Part shown: piece by piece, positions 1 to 11,461 of the stretch | Layout of the letters: the number at the start of each line of letters is the position of its first letter | Position numbering within the stretch: the first letter of the stretch is position 1 | From: Cryptomeria japonica | Taxonomy: Eukaryota > Streptophyta > Pinopsida > Cupressales > Cupressaceae | Direction of reading: 5' to 3' | Assembly: GCF_030272615.1 (NCBI RefSeq) | Contig: NC_081414.1 | Location: 780,496,119 to 780,560,118, forward strand | DNA: 64,000 nt | Notes under the pieces: model-generated | The model's input: only the letters and a program-made list of their open reading frames with translations | What the model was told of the DNA's origin: nothing | Database searches by the model: none | Translations under genes and position numbers: made by a program

Positions 1-1217
1 CAGTAAACCCTACCTATTGATATGATAAACCCTAACTAATTAAGTTTCATGAATTGGTTGTATTGGTTTATGATCTGATGATGAGTGGTAATAATTATGA
101 CACATATGCATGTTGTATGAGAATATTTTCAAAGTGTCTTTGGAATGTTGAGATAATAGTTTTTATCTTGGGAATGAGCAAGTATATTGTATGTGATGAG
201 TTACAGAGTTCAATGAAGTGGTGATAAAGGAGAGGTCAAGACTATCTTGAATGATGTACATAGATTGTTATGTAATCCAAAAGTCATACTTGAACTAACT
301 TGTTTGCAATCTCTATGAGAGAATTAGGTTTTTGGTGTGTTATCGACCGATTGATTTGTTTATAAGGTTGATGAGTTATTTTGTTTAAGAGTTGGAAAAG
401 TTTTAGTTGAGTGTGGTTGCTGAACCAGATGATGTATCTATATTTTGTGTGAGGAAGATAGGAGCATGAAAAGGATCTAAACAAGCAACTGTGGTGCTTT
501 TCAAATAGATCATCAAACCCCTGTTGTTTTCTAACCATTACAATAGTAAAATCCCCTAACTAGGTAAGCTCTAACAAGCTTAGTGTTATTCAAATCCTCT
601 AACTAGGTGGTCCATTAGCTTGGATTTTAAAGCCTCTACCAAGGTTACTCCTCATAGGGTATTGCTTCTAATAGGGCATTATAGTCAATCCCTTAACTCG
701 GTGGTCCCTAACATGATCTATTCTTAACAGGACTTTTTGTAAAGCTTTAATAGGTTTGGCTCATAATAGGGTGAACTTCAAAAGAGTTTAGAATAGTTGT
801 GGCTATTCATCCCTACCATGGTTTTTCCCATTTGGGTTTCCACGTCAAAAATATTATGTCAAGTGGTGAATTTTTTTGTGGTTATGTTTAGTATGGTTGA
901 ATTGCTTAACTGCTTAATCCACTTTGATATGTTATGTTAACTGATAATAATCTAAAATGAGGTTTTACTTATGTTAGTAAAGTATTTGGATGTTTGTGAG
1001 TTTCAAGTTGTTTTACTGTTAGTCTATTATAATAGTCAACCAGTTTAACTTGGCAGTGATATTGAATTTGTAGTTCAGCGGTTTAACTTTTCAATTTATA
1101 GTTTTATTTGAGAGGTTGATTCTAAGATTGGTGAAAGTTTATATCATTTTTCTATCTACTGATTCACCCCCCTCTCTTAGTAATTGACCGAATCCTTATT
1201 CTTTCATCATACTATCA
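1..1217 (+). repeat. L0: 3' part of a Ty1/copia-type LTR, cut by the window start
   Basis: The segment ends in CTATCA at 1217. It carries a C-run box (1161-1180, TGATTCACCCCCCTCTCTTA) and a conserved block near 811-857 (accatggtttttcccatttg, then gggtttccacgt). Both are also found at the same end of the complete solo LTR S1. Before them lie loose repeats of the form AAATCCyCTAACtaGGTgg. Its 5' end lies outside the window, so I cannot tell a solo LTR from a full element. It interrupts the minus-strand gag of G0; the next five bases, acatt, would be the target duplication. Confidence 0.75.
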
Positions 1218-2290
1218 ACATTGTCCCCTTGAGGGAGCATGAAAATAGTTTCAAAAACACAAAATATAGACTATGGTAGTCACTGCACATAGTCATGAAG
1301 GAATCTATATGCACATTCAGGTCCCAATCACCACTGAACCTATCAAACTTCAATGACTCAGCAATAGTTTTAAGGATAGTATTTAGGATGGTAATGTCAA
1401 GGGGAATCTTCCTATAATATGCAGGCACAAATGATTGACCAGAGATAGAGGCTAAGTTTGTTAGCTACAACTACAACTACCCCATGTTTTGTAAGATTAT
1501 ATTCAAGATAGGATTAGAAGGAAGAGGAGGTGGAGTTGGGCCAGATCCACCACCAGCTCCACCGAAACCTCCAGAAGAACTAGTGCTACTGGTAGATATA
1601 GTGATAGCACTAATTACTAAAACCTAAGCATCAACGGAGGTTGAGGTACTAGCCATGCCTGTGTATCCAAAGGGAGTGAGAGAAGCACTAAGACTAGGTA
1701 TGGTGGAGTCCACCATGTGCTCAACTAGGCTCGAAATGCTAACACTAACTTGGGAACTAAAAGGATCATACTGATTGTCCAAAGCCAGTGCATCCACCAA
1801 GGGAACATGGATTTTAACAATCATGGACAAGGCCTTGAACATCTCTAGGCCTCTCTTGTTAGAGATTAACATGTCTCACAAGGTACCTATGATATTTTTG
1901 GCCTAGGGGATGACATTCTCTCTATTCAAGAAATGTTCAAAATCTCTTAGATTCTGCTCCAACATATTGATCATCTCAAAGTCTACAAAGACAATAGAAT
2001 CATGATTGATCACTGGAGGGGAAGACAGAGTTGAACTCCTAGGAGAGTTAGGTTGCCAATTAGAAGGATAAAGCCCTAGTCCAAATAGATTTTAGACTAT
2101 GAGAGGTCAAGAACTCATTAGGATTAGATGACTACCCACCCTGCATGGTGTCTGGTATAGGAGGACTGTAACAATCAGGGGGAAACTCTGTCTGGATGAT
2201 CTCCTAAATATGGCTCCAATTGTAGTCAGAGTCAAAAATCTCATAGACAACCCAAACAACATTCAAGACCACACTACAGGGACATCAAAT
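1218..2290 (-). pseudogene. G0 gag N-terminal region, broken
   Basis: One minus-strand reading frame runs from about 2290 down to 1218 with several in-frame stops. It encodes an N-terminal segment with EQNLRDFEHFLNR, a Gly/Pro-rich linker near 1500-1600 (GGFGGAGGGSGPTPPP), and a gag core start with KFDRFSGDWDLNVHIDSF and LKLFSCSLKG. The 'F..F.GD.d...H...F...C' pattern followed by LKLFxxxLKG is the usual start of the plant Ty3/gypsy gag domain (retrotrans_gag family). The reading breaks at 1218, where the L0 LTR begins, so the conserved W(Y/F) region is lost. The stops make it a pseudogene. Assignment to Ty3/gypsy rests on motif pattern only. Confidence 0.6.
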
Positions 2291-2440
2291 GATAAACACA
2301 ATAGTGTAGAAATTTAAACTAAATGCCAATGAAATTTTTGTTGTTTTTTATTTTCCTCTTTTTTTCTTTGTAGATAGTTTTCAAATTTTTGTACTTTTGA
2401 AAGTTTAAAAGATTAAATGCACCTAAGTGAAGCAAAAACC

Positions 2441-4058
2441 TGTTGGCATTATGTGAACCGACATGAGCCTTATGTAAACTGGCATGAAGACATAATGATA
2501 TTGTATGTTGTCATTGATGTCAATATGAGACATAGTGTGAACGGGCACATGAGATAAGTGAAGAAAGAGGTACCGACATATGTGTGAATCGGTATATGCC
2601 AAAGTGAAGTGACACATTTGTTCAAAGTGAACTGGCATGCAATTATGGGAACCGGCACATGGAAGCACTGTATGACTACCGGTTGGTATGGTAGCTTCCA
2701 CTTCAGGGTTTCTGGTTGGAGTATCTCAAGTCTGTGTGACTCAATCAGTGATCTTTGTGTGATGAGTTAGCAGTATGATGGAGGACAGATCATGTTGCCA
2801 CGTAAGCTCTATGCACGTGAAGGATCTTGCATGAAGAAGACTATTCCTATCTACCTCAGGAATGTGCAAAGTCTGTCAAATGGTGATAACGCGTGATGGG
2901 TTATCAGCCACCATGAAAATGGTGGATAATGGATGATGGAGAATGTCTTGAGATTGACTCAAGACTAGTGCATTTAATGTAGTATGTTTTAACGGTCATG
3001 ATTTAACCATTTGAATTGCTCAACCTAACAGGTTTAGGGTTTAAGGTTTTTGCTACCGACCTGTATGTTCCCTATAAGGTCAATGTTAGGTTTCTGTCTG
3101 AAGTTGTTGGCAAAAGTTGTGAGTGTGTATCCAATGAAAGTGATAGAAGATTATTGCCAAACCATAGCAGAGAAGAGATACCTGCAAAGTGTATGTGTAG
3201 AAGGAAAAGAGGAGCCTAAACGGATCTGTATTAGTATTAAGTGTTGTAAATAGATCATTGTAATACCTCTTGATCTCTAACCAATTCAACAATTTTAAAA
3301 TCCCCTAATAGGGTAGACTTAACTGGCTTGATTCAAAATCCCTTAAATCAGGTGGTCTTAACCGGCTTGCTATAAATCCCTTAACCAAGTAACTCAAAGC
3401 TAATGAGTTCTGAGAAGCTAGAAAAGGTTAGGAGATCCTTTCAACTATTGAGTTCTTAAAATCCTCTAACAAGGTGACCCTACCGGGTTTAACCCTTAAC
3501 CGAGTATCCCTTAACTGGGTGATCCCTAATAGGATCGGTTCCTACCAGAACCTATTGTAATGTTCTTAACCAGACAAGGCTCCTAATAGAGCGGACTTCT
3601 AAAGAGTTCAAAAAGTAGCTTGTGGGTATTCATCCCCACCGTGGTTTTTCCCAGTTGGGTTTCCACGTGAAAAATATGTGTCATGTGAAATGCTTTTGTC
3701 TTGTGATGCTTTGTTTTATCTATTATGCACTTGAAGGTTCTATGTTTTGTGCCTATCTATAAAACATATTGAACTCCCTATTGTGAATATTTGATAGTTA
3801 AAGTCTACTAGTTCATGCATGTGAATATTATGATAAAGTAGTATTGAGCTAAGAGAAAAGCTTAGTGAATGACCGGTTCATGACTGATTGAGCTATACTG
3901 GATACTTCCAGTTGCACTCTGTTTTACCGGTATCTCTATTTATCAGCCATTGTGAGTGTTTGCTGTCAAACCAGTTTTGGACTGTATTTGTGTCTGTATT
4001 GATTCACCCCCCCCTCTCAGTACCGGTTTGGTACTAGTGGTTCATCATTAAGCTATCA
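2441..4058 (+). repeat. S1: solo copia LTR with target duplication
   Basis: This 1,618-bp unit starts TGTTGGCATTATGTGAAC and ends TTAAGCTATCA. It is flanked by identical 5-bp repeats aaacc at 2436-2440 and 4059-4063. No internal region, primer-binding site or polypurine tract adjoins it, so it is a solo LTR left by LTR-LTR recombination. Its start, its conserved block (about 3631-3680), its C-run box (4006-4020) and its loose AAATCCCTTAACCgGGT repeats (about 3295-3570) match the minus-strand array LTRs 36889-38421 and 42875-44409. It is therefore the same or a sister family in the opposite orientation. Confidence 0.9.
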
Positions 4059-4086
4059 AAACCAAGTAAAACAAAGATAATCTTAG

Positions 4087-4104
4087 TTCACATAGAGTTC
4101 ACCA
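4087..4104 (-). other. G0 primer-binding site
   Basis: The minus strand reads TGGTGAACTCTATGTGAA, starting 3 nt inside the LTR end at 4108. It is a slightly mutated version of the E-family site (TGGTGAACCCGACGTGAA). It is not the TGGTATCAGAGC site used by the copia and GY elements here. Confidence 0.6.
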
Positions 4105-4107
4105 AAA

Positions 4108-5240
4108 TGTAATGGATGGAATTTGCCACCTCAATGATGATGGATCCTTGAGGACAAATTATCCTTCCAGTTACCTCTATGATCTTACGCTAGGATGAGC
4201 TAGGGGATAACATATTTATGGATGAAGTGATAGACACCTGAGAAGCATGTCTAGACAACTCTACAGAGCCTCTATCCTCAAAATGAGCATGCAAATCCAG
4301 GATACCATTGCACTGCATTATTCTCTTGTACATATGAGCTAGAGAGTTCATACAGAAATCTATAAGTGTGATCGCAATGCAATAAAAGTACATAAAACAA
4401 TGAAACTAAACTAGTATATGTGGTATGTGAAATAACAAAAAATGAATGGAAGGAGAAAAAGGAAGGAAATAAATAAACAAAAGGTCCATGCTATGAAGAC
4501 TCCTGCAAGTCAATCTCCTCTTCATGATAATGCAACTACACACATGCAAGAAAGGAAAATGTTGGGGGTTGTGTTCTGGAGCCTGCCTAAGTTAGTCCCC
4601 CATTTTGGTGTTTCCACCTCCATGGACAACCCAAGAAAGGTATGAGAAAGATAAATGATAAAGAGAATAATAATGTAACATGAAATTGGAAATAAAATTG
4701 ATAAATATGCAAGAGTAAGGATTAAGATAACTCCCCTATCACGAATAAAGATTGGAATGCTTGGAAGTGCTTGGAATGGTTTGCTTGGAATGCTTGGTGG
4801 TGCTGCAACAATGGTGGTGTTCATAGTATGTTGTCTAAAATGGTCTCCAAGAGTTCAACCTGCAATAAGATTACTAAACTTACTAAAGAATCCCTTTCAA
4901 ATGTCGCCAAAGTGAAAGTTTAAGGCCCAGGAAGGAATTTGGATGTTGGTGGGCGGATGTAGAGGAGTTAAGATTCTTTTTGGGGATAGACATAACACTC
5001 AAATGACCACCTATAGACTGTCAGATTCTCAAGATGCTAGAGCACAATGCAGACGTCTTCACATCGTGTTTGTGTCCTTGAAGGTGATAGGCCGGCATAG
5101 TTGGGAATGCTTCGACAAGAGCTAACATGGATAATCTAAGTGGACAAAAGGACATGATGGTAGACCTTGACCTCTGATGACATGGAGGAAAAGGGCCATT
5201 TGTCACATTAATTACAAGGAATGATGTTTTTGATATTACA
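4108..5240 (-). repeat. G0 5' LTR
   Basis: The 1,133-bp segment lies between the primer-binding site and the resumption of Copia-H coding sequence. Its ends form a 6-bp inverted repeat, TGTAAT...ATTACA. No second copy lies in the window, so the 5240 end is inferred from the TG/CA ends and from the Copia-H frame that restarts at 5241. No coding signal was seen inside. Confidence 0.55.
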
Positions 5241-5678
5241 GAAACAAGCTACTACAATAAAGAAAAATATAAATTTTTCTTAAGTAGTTTAGAAAGATTT
5301 TTTATTATATGTCATGCAGTACAAGAAAGTTCAAGAATTTATGGTTTTTGGATAGTTGTTGTAGTAATCATATAATTAGAAATACATATTTGTTTAATTG
5401 TTTGGATAGTTCAATTAAATCAAAAGTAAACTTGTATAATAATGATGCAGTGGAAGAAATAGGAAAAGGTGCTTTCAATGTGATAACAAATCTTGGTAAA
5501 AGGACTAGTCCTGATGTTTATTATGTACCTAGTTTGAAACACAATCTCATAAGTATGGGTCAACCTATTCAAAAATCTTATAGAGTCATTTTTCATAATA
5601 ATGTATATAGATTACTTGATATATATCCTAGCAACATGATAATTGAAAAAGTGAAAATGAAAAATAATAGGATGTTTT
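5241..5678 (+). pseudogene. Copia-H fragment 1: gag end and aspartic protease
   Basis: This plus-strand copia polyprotein piece has WFLDSCCSNHI, the copia protease site with the usual D-S-G changed to D-S-C. It is followed by GKGAFNVIT, DVYYVPSLKHNLISMGQ and NNRMF, all in the order normal for copia protease. The first part (5241-5330, reading CHAVQESSR) is one frame away from the protease frame, so a small indel lies near 5335. Reading breaks at 5678 where the M1 LTR begins and continues at 12872 (PLQIKSEKVEKFE). Upstream gag, including the zinc knuckle, is not in the window because G0 lies there. It is the base layer of the nest. Confidence 0.8.
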
Positions 5679-7013
5679 TGTTAATCTTAGAGGATCCGGT
5701 TAATACTGAGAGGGGGGATGAATCAGTATTAACAATAATTTCAAAACAAAAACATTAACTTATAAAAATTCTTGAAATCAAACATAAACTAGTAATAAAC
5801 TCTTTACCATTATTGGTAATCACTGATAACCAATTGTTAAACCAGTTTATCAGAACAACTCATTAAGTGGTCATCATATGCATAAACTGAAAGTAAAACA
5901 TAACAACACATAAAACCATTCACCATATGAACACCATGTTTTCCATGTGGAAATCGAAATAGGGAAAAACCATGGTGGGAATTGGTACCCACAAAAATTG
6001 TGCACTCTTTCGAAATGCGCCCTGTTAAGGGATTTACAATATAAGGCCTGTTAGGACCTACCCGGTTAAGGGATTTTGACTGTTGCAATTGTTCGAGAAC
6101 AACAATGAATGATTTGGGTACAACACTTAATTGTTTTCTTGATCAGATCCAATTAAGCTCCAAATCTTCTACTCTTTGGCATATCTCATTATCTAGTTTA
6201 GCTTCACACTTTTGTCAAAACCACCGACACAACAAACATCAACTGTACTAGCATAAATAACCTTTTCAACTTAGTTAGTTACAAAACCATAAGATTTACA
6301 ACATAGATCATCACAGATCTTTTACAACTCATTACAGATCATCATTGATCATCCTATGGATCATTACAATCAATTACAACCATTGAATGATCATTGCATC
6401 TCGATCTAATACAAATTCAAACCCTTAGAACTTTGCATATTCCCAAGAAATTCACTCTGCAAATATGCCAAAACATCTTTCAAACACTTCATTTGGTTTG
6501 TGCCATGTCATCACCAATATTTGAACTTGATTTAGATCACCGTGAAGCCAAAAGTTATTACTGGTTAAGAGAATTCTTTAAAGGTCCTTAAACCCTTCTT
6601 AAATCCTAGCAAAAATACAACAAAAATCATAAGCATGAATTTCGATTACCAAAAAATGATGCGGTTCTAGTCAAATACATATTACAATGATACAAGCTCA
6701 CATTCTAAACTGCAACACTTCAATCATCACCAATCCCCAGATCAAATCAAAATATTCCTTGTTTATTGGTTAAGGTCCTAATTCCTAGTTCATTGTCTAT
6801 AATACTGGTAAGGTATTTCCGGTAGACCAAAAAGAGTTAGATGACAAAATACAACATAGTAAACATCATTTGCCACCAATAACAACATAAATAACTAATC
6901 AAAGTCATCCGATCATGAAATCTCAATCTCTTCATCATAATGTCATCGCAAACAGTCCTTTATTAGTTCAGTCACCATTCTTATTTGTATTAGTTATGCC
7001 AATCATGCCAACA
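5679..7013 (-). repeat. M1 3' LTR
   Basis: The 1,335-bp LTR runs TGTTAATC...CATGCCAACA on the plus strand. It pairs with 11462-12871. Relative to that copy it lacks roughly 170 bp of the loose AAGGGATTT/GTTAGGA repeats after about 6010, and it has extra sequence near 6625-6800. The pair is therefore strongly rearranged as well as point-mutated. Confidence 0.85.
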
Positions 7014-7027
7014 TTCTCCTCCTTTGG
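7014..7027 (-). other. M1 polypurine tract
   Basis: The minus strand reads CCAAAGGAGGAGAA directly before the LTR start TGTTGGCATG, the expected position for plus-strand priming. Confidence 0.7.
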
Positions 7028-7368
7028 AATTAATGGAAACCCCAACATAAACTCCCACATATTCAACTAAAATCATGTTGCTTAATTCTAAAACTTCTCT
7101 ATTGTACTTCACTCTTCTGTCACTTCTTTTGTTTCCTTCTTCACTTAGAACTGAATCTTCATTTCTTCTCCCCCTTTCTATTACACATCTCCTCCTCCTT
7201 AGGATAATAGATTTTTTCTTCCCCTGTGTGAGCAATGCCAAAGGTGCATATGCATCGTTGGTCATCAAATCTCATCTAAGGTTCTCCCCTTGGGGAGTAG
7301 CCACCATTTCATCAATCCTCAATGAAAAATATTTAGTAAGCCCACTAGATTAATGCATCTCCTGCATC

Positions 7369-8990
7369 TTAGTTCTTCTTATGTAGGGATCTGACCCCTA
7401 ATTTACCTCTAAGGTACTCAAAGGTAGTCTTTGATAATGGTTTTGTGAAAACATCTGCAAGCTGCTCTATGCTTGTCACATACTCTAGTTTGACTTGTTT
7501 TTCCTGTACTCTCTCTTTTAGAAATTGATATTTCAATTCTATGTGCTTTTTCCTTGCATGTAACAAAGGATTTTTTGAAATATTAATAGCACTTTTATTG
7601 TCACAATAAATAGTTATCGATTCTAACATACCAAGTTTAAAACCTTCTAATACATGTCTCCTTGAGATTGCCTATATGTAATTCATTGATGGTGCAACAT
7701 ACTCTACCTCTGTTGTTGACTATGATACTCATGTTTGCTTCTTGTCCAAGCAACCAATCTACCTCCAGGAAGAAAAGCTCCATCGACAGTTCTTTTCTAG
7801 TCATCAATATTGCCTGCCCAATATGCATTACTAAACACTTCCAAAGAAAAATTATTTTTATAAGGATACCATAAACCATAATCTATTGTGCCTTTCAAGT
7901 ACTAGAATATCCTTTTCACCACTACCAAGTGAGTCTCCTTGGGATCCTTCTGAAATATAGCAAACAAACCACCATTATGCATCTTACCAATAATGGACTT
8001 GTATGCCTACCATGAACAAGATAATGCAGCTTACCAATAATGGACCTGCATTGTTTTTCATCAACAAAGGGTGAATCATCTTGTTTAGACAATTTACAAC
8101 CTATCACCATCGAAGTACCAACTAGTTTACAATCCTCCATGCCAAATTTTTTCAACACTTCCTTTACACACTTACTCTGATAGATAAATTTTCTACAATC
8201 AAATTGTTGGACCTGCAACCTAATGAAAAACTTAATCTAACCAATAAGAGACATCTCAAATTATTTCTTCATCTCCTCAGAAAATGCCATACATAAATCA
8301 TGATCACCACCAAAAATTATATCATCTACAAATACTTCAGCTATAAACACTCTATCTCCATCGGTCTTAAGATATATGTTATTGTCTTCACTGGTACGTT
8401 GGAATCCTATCTTGATCAGCTGTGGATGCAATCTTTCAAACCATTCCCTATGTGCCTGCTTCAATCCATATAGCGCCTTATGTAACTTGCAAACCATATC
8501 TTTATCTTCAATTAAAGAATATCCATCTATTGTTCTATGTACACTTCTTTGTCAAGGATGCCATTAAGAAAAGTAGATTTAACATCCATCTGGTAGACCT
8601 TAAATCCTTTAAATGTAGCATAAGAAAGTAACATTCTTATTCCTTCCAATCTCACCACTAGTGCAAAGGTTTATCCATAGTCTTCTCCTTCTTCTTGTCC
8701 ATAGCTTTGCATACCAACCTTTCTTTATTCCTCACAACCTTGCCTTCTTCATTCAACTTGTTTCTAAAGACCCATTTAGTCCTGATCATATTCTTGTATT
8801 TTGTTCTAGGAAAAAGTTTCCATGTCTTGTTCTTCTCTATTTGATCCAAATCCTCATTCATGGCATTAATCCAATCATCATCCTTTAATGCCTCTCTTAC
8901 TGTTTTAGGCTCTATAGTTGAAATCAAACATGAATTTTCTCTGATTTTCCTTCTTGTTTGTACATGAGCATTTTTATCTCCTATCATTAC
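7369..8990 (-). pseudogene. M1 reverse transcriptase and RNase H, broken
   Basis: Fragments in order from the right are: an N-terminal RT piece (WINAMNEDLDQIEKNKTW, GTKWVFRNKL-like) at 8658-8987; a palm piece (MVCKLHKALYGLKQA, then VFVDDIIFGG with both catalytic Asp intact) at 8261-8497; a thumb piece at 7922-8218; and RNase H (DNKSAINISKNPLLHARKKH, ending QLADVFTKPLSK) at 7369-7629. Frames change or stop between these pieces, so no full enzyme can be made. The motifs are those of plant copia reverse transcriptase. A SIRE or Tork lineage is possible, but I cannot assign it without alignment. Confidence 0.85.
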
Positions 8991-9099
8991 TAGTTTTGGT
9001 GTTGTGCCTTCTACTTCATGTTCTTCATGTTCTTCATCACTCTCTTCATTTACTAGTTCAACACCTATTTCTGCATTTTCTTGCTCATCATTCTTTTAT

Positions 9100-9960
9100 A
9101 CTTCTAGTTCAATGAACACAAGTTTTCTTCATCTTTCTTGGGTTCAAATCTGCTAGTTTTTTTCATATTTCTCAGAGAGTTCATCTACCTTCACATTTGC
9201 ACTCTCAATAATCATTTTAGTTTTCTTGTTATAACATTTGAAAGCCTTACTCTTTGTAGAGTAACCAAGAAAAATCCCTTCATCACACTTTGCATCAAAC
9301 TTTCTAGTGTAATCATCATGTTTAATGAAACATCTACTCCCAATTTTTTTAAAGTAAAATACATTAAGGTGTTTTGTTGTTACCTCTCTTGACAAGTACC
9401 CAGTTAAAAGTGTAGACAACAGTGCTAACTACTTCTCTCCAAAGCATTTTCCGTACTTCACCTTGAATCAACATGGTTCTAGAAGATTCAATAGTTGTTC
9501 TATTCATCCTCTCTACTATCCCAATTTGTTGTGGAGTTCTTAGAGATGACATCTGCCTCTTGATTCCCTATTCATCACAAAACTTCACAAACTCATCAAA
9601 AGTAAATTCTCCTCCCTGGTCAGATCTCAAACATTTCAAATTATTCCTGGTTTATTTCTCAGCTAAAGCTTTGAATGATTTGAATTTATTGAATGCCTCA
9701 AAATTTTATTTTAGAAAAGTTACCCACATCATCTTAGAAAAATCATCAGTGAAAACCATGAAATATCTATCACCAAAATAGCTCTTAGTCCTCATAGGAC
9801 CACAAATATCAGTATGAACCAAATCTAGAATATTTTCTGAAGAGAAAGACTTACTCTTGAAAGATACAGAAGTCATCTTACCCATCTGACAATCCTTACA
9901 TAAGACATTATCTAGTTTCAAATTGGGGCAAACCTCTCACAATACTTGATTTACTAAATT
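9100..9960 (-). pseudogene. M1 integrase, broken
   Basis: The core begins with CQMGKMTSVSF, then LDLVHTDICGPM (first catalytic Asp) and MVFTDDFSKMMWVTF (9706-9921). The third acidic region, PQQIGIVERMNRT, lies at 9473-9552. The C-terminal part reading FIKHDDYTRKFDAKCDEG, GYSTKSKAFKCYN is at 9153-9419. These pieces are in different frames. It would have inserted element cDNA. Confidence 0.85.
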
Positions 9961-11390
9961 TTATCAAATTGTCAAAATTAACATGACAAATCCTCTTGTG
10001 CCATAACTAGTTGTCTTCAATATTTGCCACCAAACAACTATTCATATTAGTATTCAGATGAAATAGAATACCTCTTGTCTTCTTTCTAGTAGCAATCAAT
10101 TCTCCACTACTTTCAAGAATCCTGCGAACTCCACTTTTAAATTCTAGAAGATATTCCTTATCATTTAATTGACAAACACTCAAAAGGTTATGTTTTAATC
10201 CATCAACCCAAAAGACATCATTTTCATTTCTTTTTCCATTTAATGAAATAGTTCCTTTACCTTTAACCATTTAGGGTGTGTTGTTACCAAATCTTAACAG
10301 CACTGCCATCAAATTCTTCAAGGGATAAGATCTTGTTTCTATCACTGGTCATGTGGTGTAAGCAACCACTATCTATTATTCATTCATTACTGATCTCCAT
10401 GTGAGACACCAATGCCTTTTCATCAGTTGGATCTTCCTTCACAACATCAAACACTATCTCCTCATTATCATAGCAATGTTTCTGTCCTTTTCCTTTGAAT
10501 TTCTTGAACTTTTCTTTTCTATCACCTTTCGAACAATTTGCAGCAATGTGTCCAATCTTACTGCAGTAAAAACACTTCAAGGGTAATTTACCTTTATACT
10601 TATCGGTGTCTCTATAAAAATATTTTAGCCAATAGTGCCTCAAGTTTCATCAGATGATCTTTATTATCATCCTCACCTTTGCTACTGCCATGACTAGACC
10701 CGCAATCATGATTATGACAAATATCCTTTCCTTTCCTAATAGATGTACTGGCTACAGAAGCTTTAAAAGAAGATTCAAATGGTTTTGAAACACTATTATC
10801 AAATTTGTTTAACTCAAACACAATCAACTTTCCAATAAGAGAATCAATAATGAATTTATCTTTAGAGATAGATCTCAGTTCTTGAGTTGCGGAAACTCTA
10901 ATAGCATATTGTGGTAGGAGAGTTCTAAGCATTTTACTAACAACAATATCATCATCAATCTTACCTCCAACACTCTTAATACCACCTACAAATTCTTTAA
11001 TCCTTTGACCATAGTGTGCAATTTTCTCACCATCAACCATTTTCATGTCCTCAAATTTGCCTCTTAAACTTTCTTCTTTTTCTCTTTGAATGTATTCATC
11101 TCCTCCATAAATCAAATCTAATTTCTCCCATGCCTCACATGTAGTTTCTAATCCATGAACATCTATATACTTTGAATTGGATAAAGTACTTACAATTGCT
11201 TCTAAGGCTTGAATGTTTTCTTGTTGTTATTTAAGCTCATCTTGTGTCAAGGGGCTAGTTGTAGGAGCAATATAGCTGGTTAACACATGATTCCAATACT
11301 AATCACCCAATCCTTTAATGTATATCATCATCCTGTCTTTCCATATCTAGTAGTTGTCCTTCATAAACTTGAGACCCCCCTTCTTCATCA
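9961..11390 (-). pseudogene. M1 gag, zinc knuckle and protease, broken
   Basis: From the right, a gag shell begins near 11390 (MMKKGG) and continues with YGGDEYIQREKEESLRGKFE and MLRTLLPQYAIRVSA (10612-11115). Next comes a CCHC knuckle, CFYCSKIGHIAANC (10380-10643). Then a protease site IIDSGC follows an in-frame stop at the TGG codon just before it, near 10378. The pre-integrase segment VKGKGTISLNGK lies at 10007-10270. The family is copia gag (UBN2 type). It is inactive because of stops and frameshifts. Confidence 0.82.
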
Positions 11391-11447
11391 TCTTTCTTCA
11401 AGATCTTTCCCTCAATCTGTTAAGCTTTGCGCACACAGAAGACCAAT

Positions 11448-11459
11448 GCTCTGATACCA
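11448..11459 (-). other. M1 primer-binding site (initiator tRNA-Met type)
   Basis: The minus strand reads TGGTATCAGAGC two bases inside the LTR. This is the standard plant site complementary to the 3' end of initiator tRNA-Met. Confidence 0.9.
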
Positions 11460-11461
11460 AT

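Larger units (their letters stand above)
1..5240 (-). mobile_element. G0: partial gag-bearing LTR retrotransposon, related to the E family
   Basis: The element is read from the right: 5' LTR (4108-5240), primer-binding site (4087-4104), leader and gag (about 2290 down to 1218), where it is broken by L0. The rest lies beyond the window start. S1 is inserted in its leader. The primer-binding site has the same form as in E1-E3 (TGGTGAAC...). The gag N-terminus aligns loosely with the E gag (MLEQNLRDFEHF and SNKRGLEMFKAL against QLSKLDNQFDDF and SDKNGIDILRGI). G0 is therefore from the same lineage but a different family, because the LTR sequences differ. It appears to be inserted in Copia-H just upstream of the protease, whose frame resumes at 5241. 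Whether it has pol cannot be seen. Confidence 0.65.

Noticed and set aside
3016-3253. Overlapping 67-codon plus-strand frames
   Set aside because: Both lie inside solo LTR S1 and match noncoding sequence in the other LTRs of the family; no protein similarity seen.
7075-7353. Plus-strand 92-codon frame after the M1 3' LTR
   Set aside because: It lies in the M1 3' noncoding pyrimidine-rich strand (polypurine side) with no family motif; a similar frame exists on the other strand.
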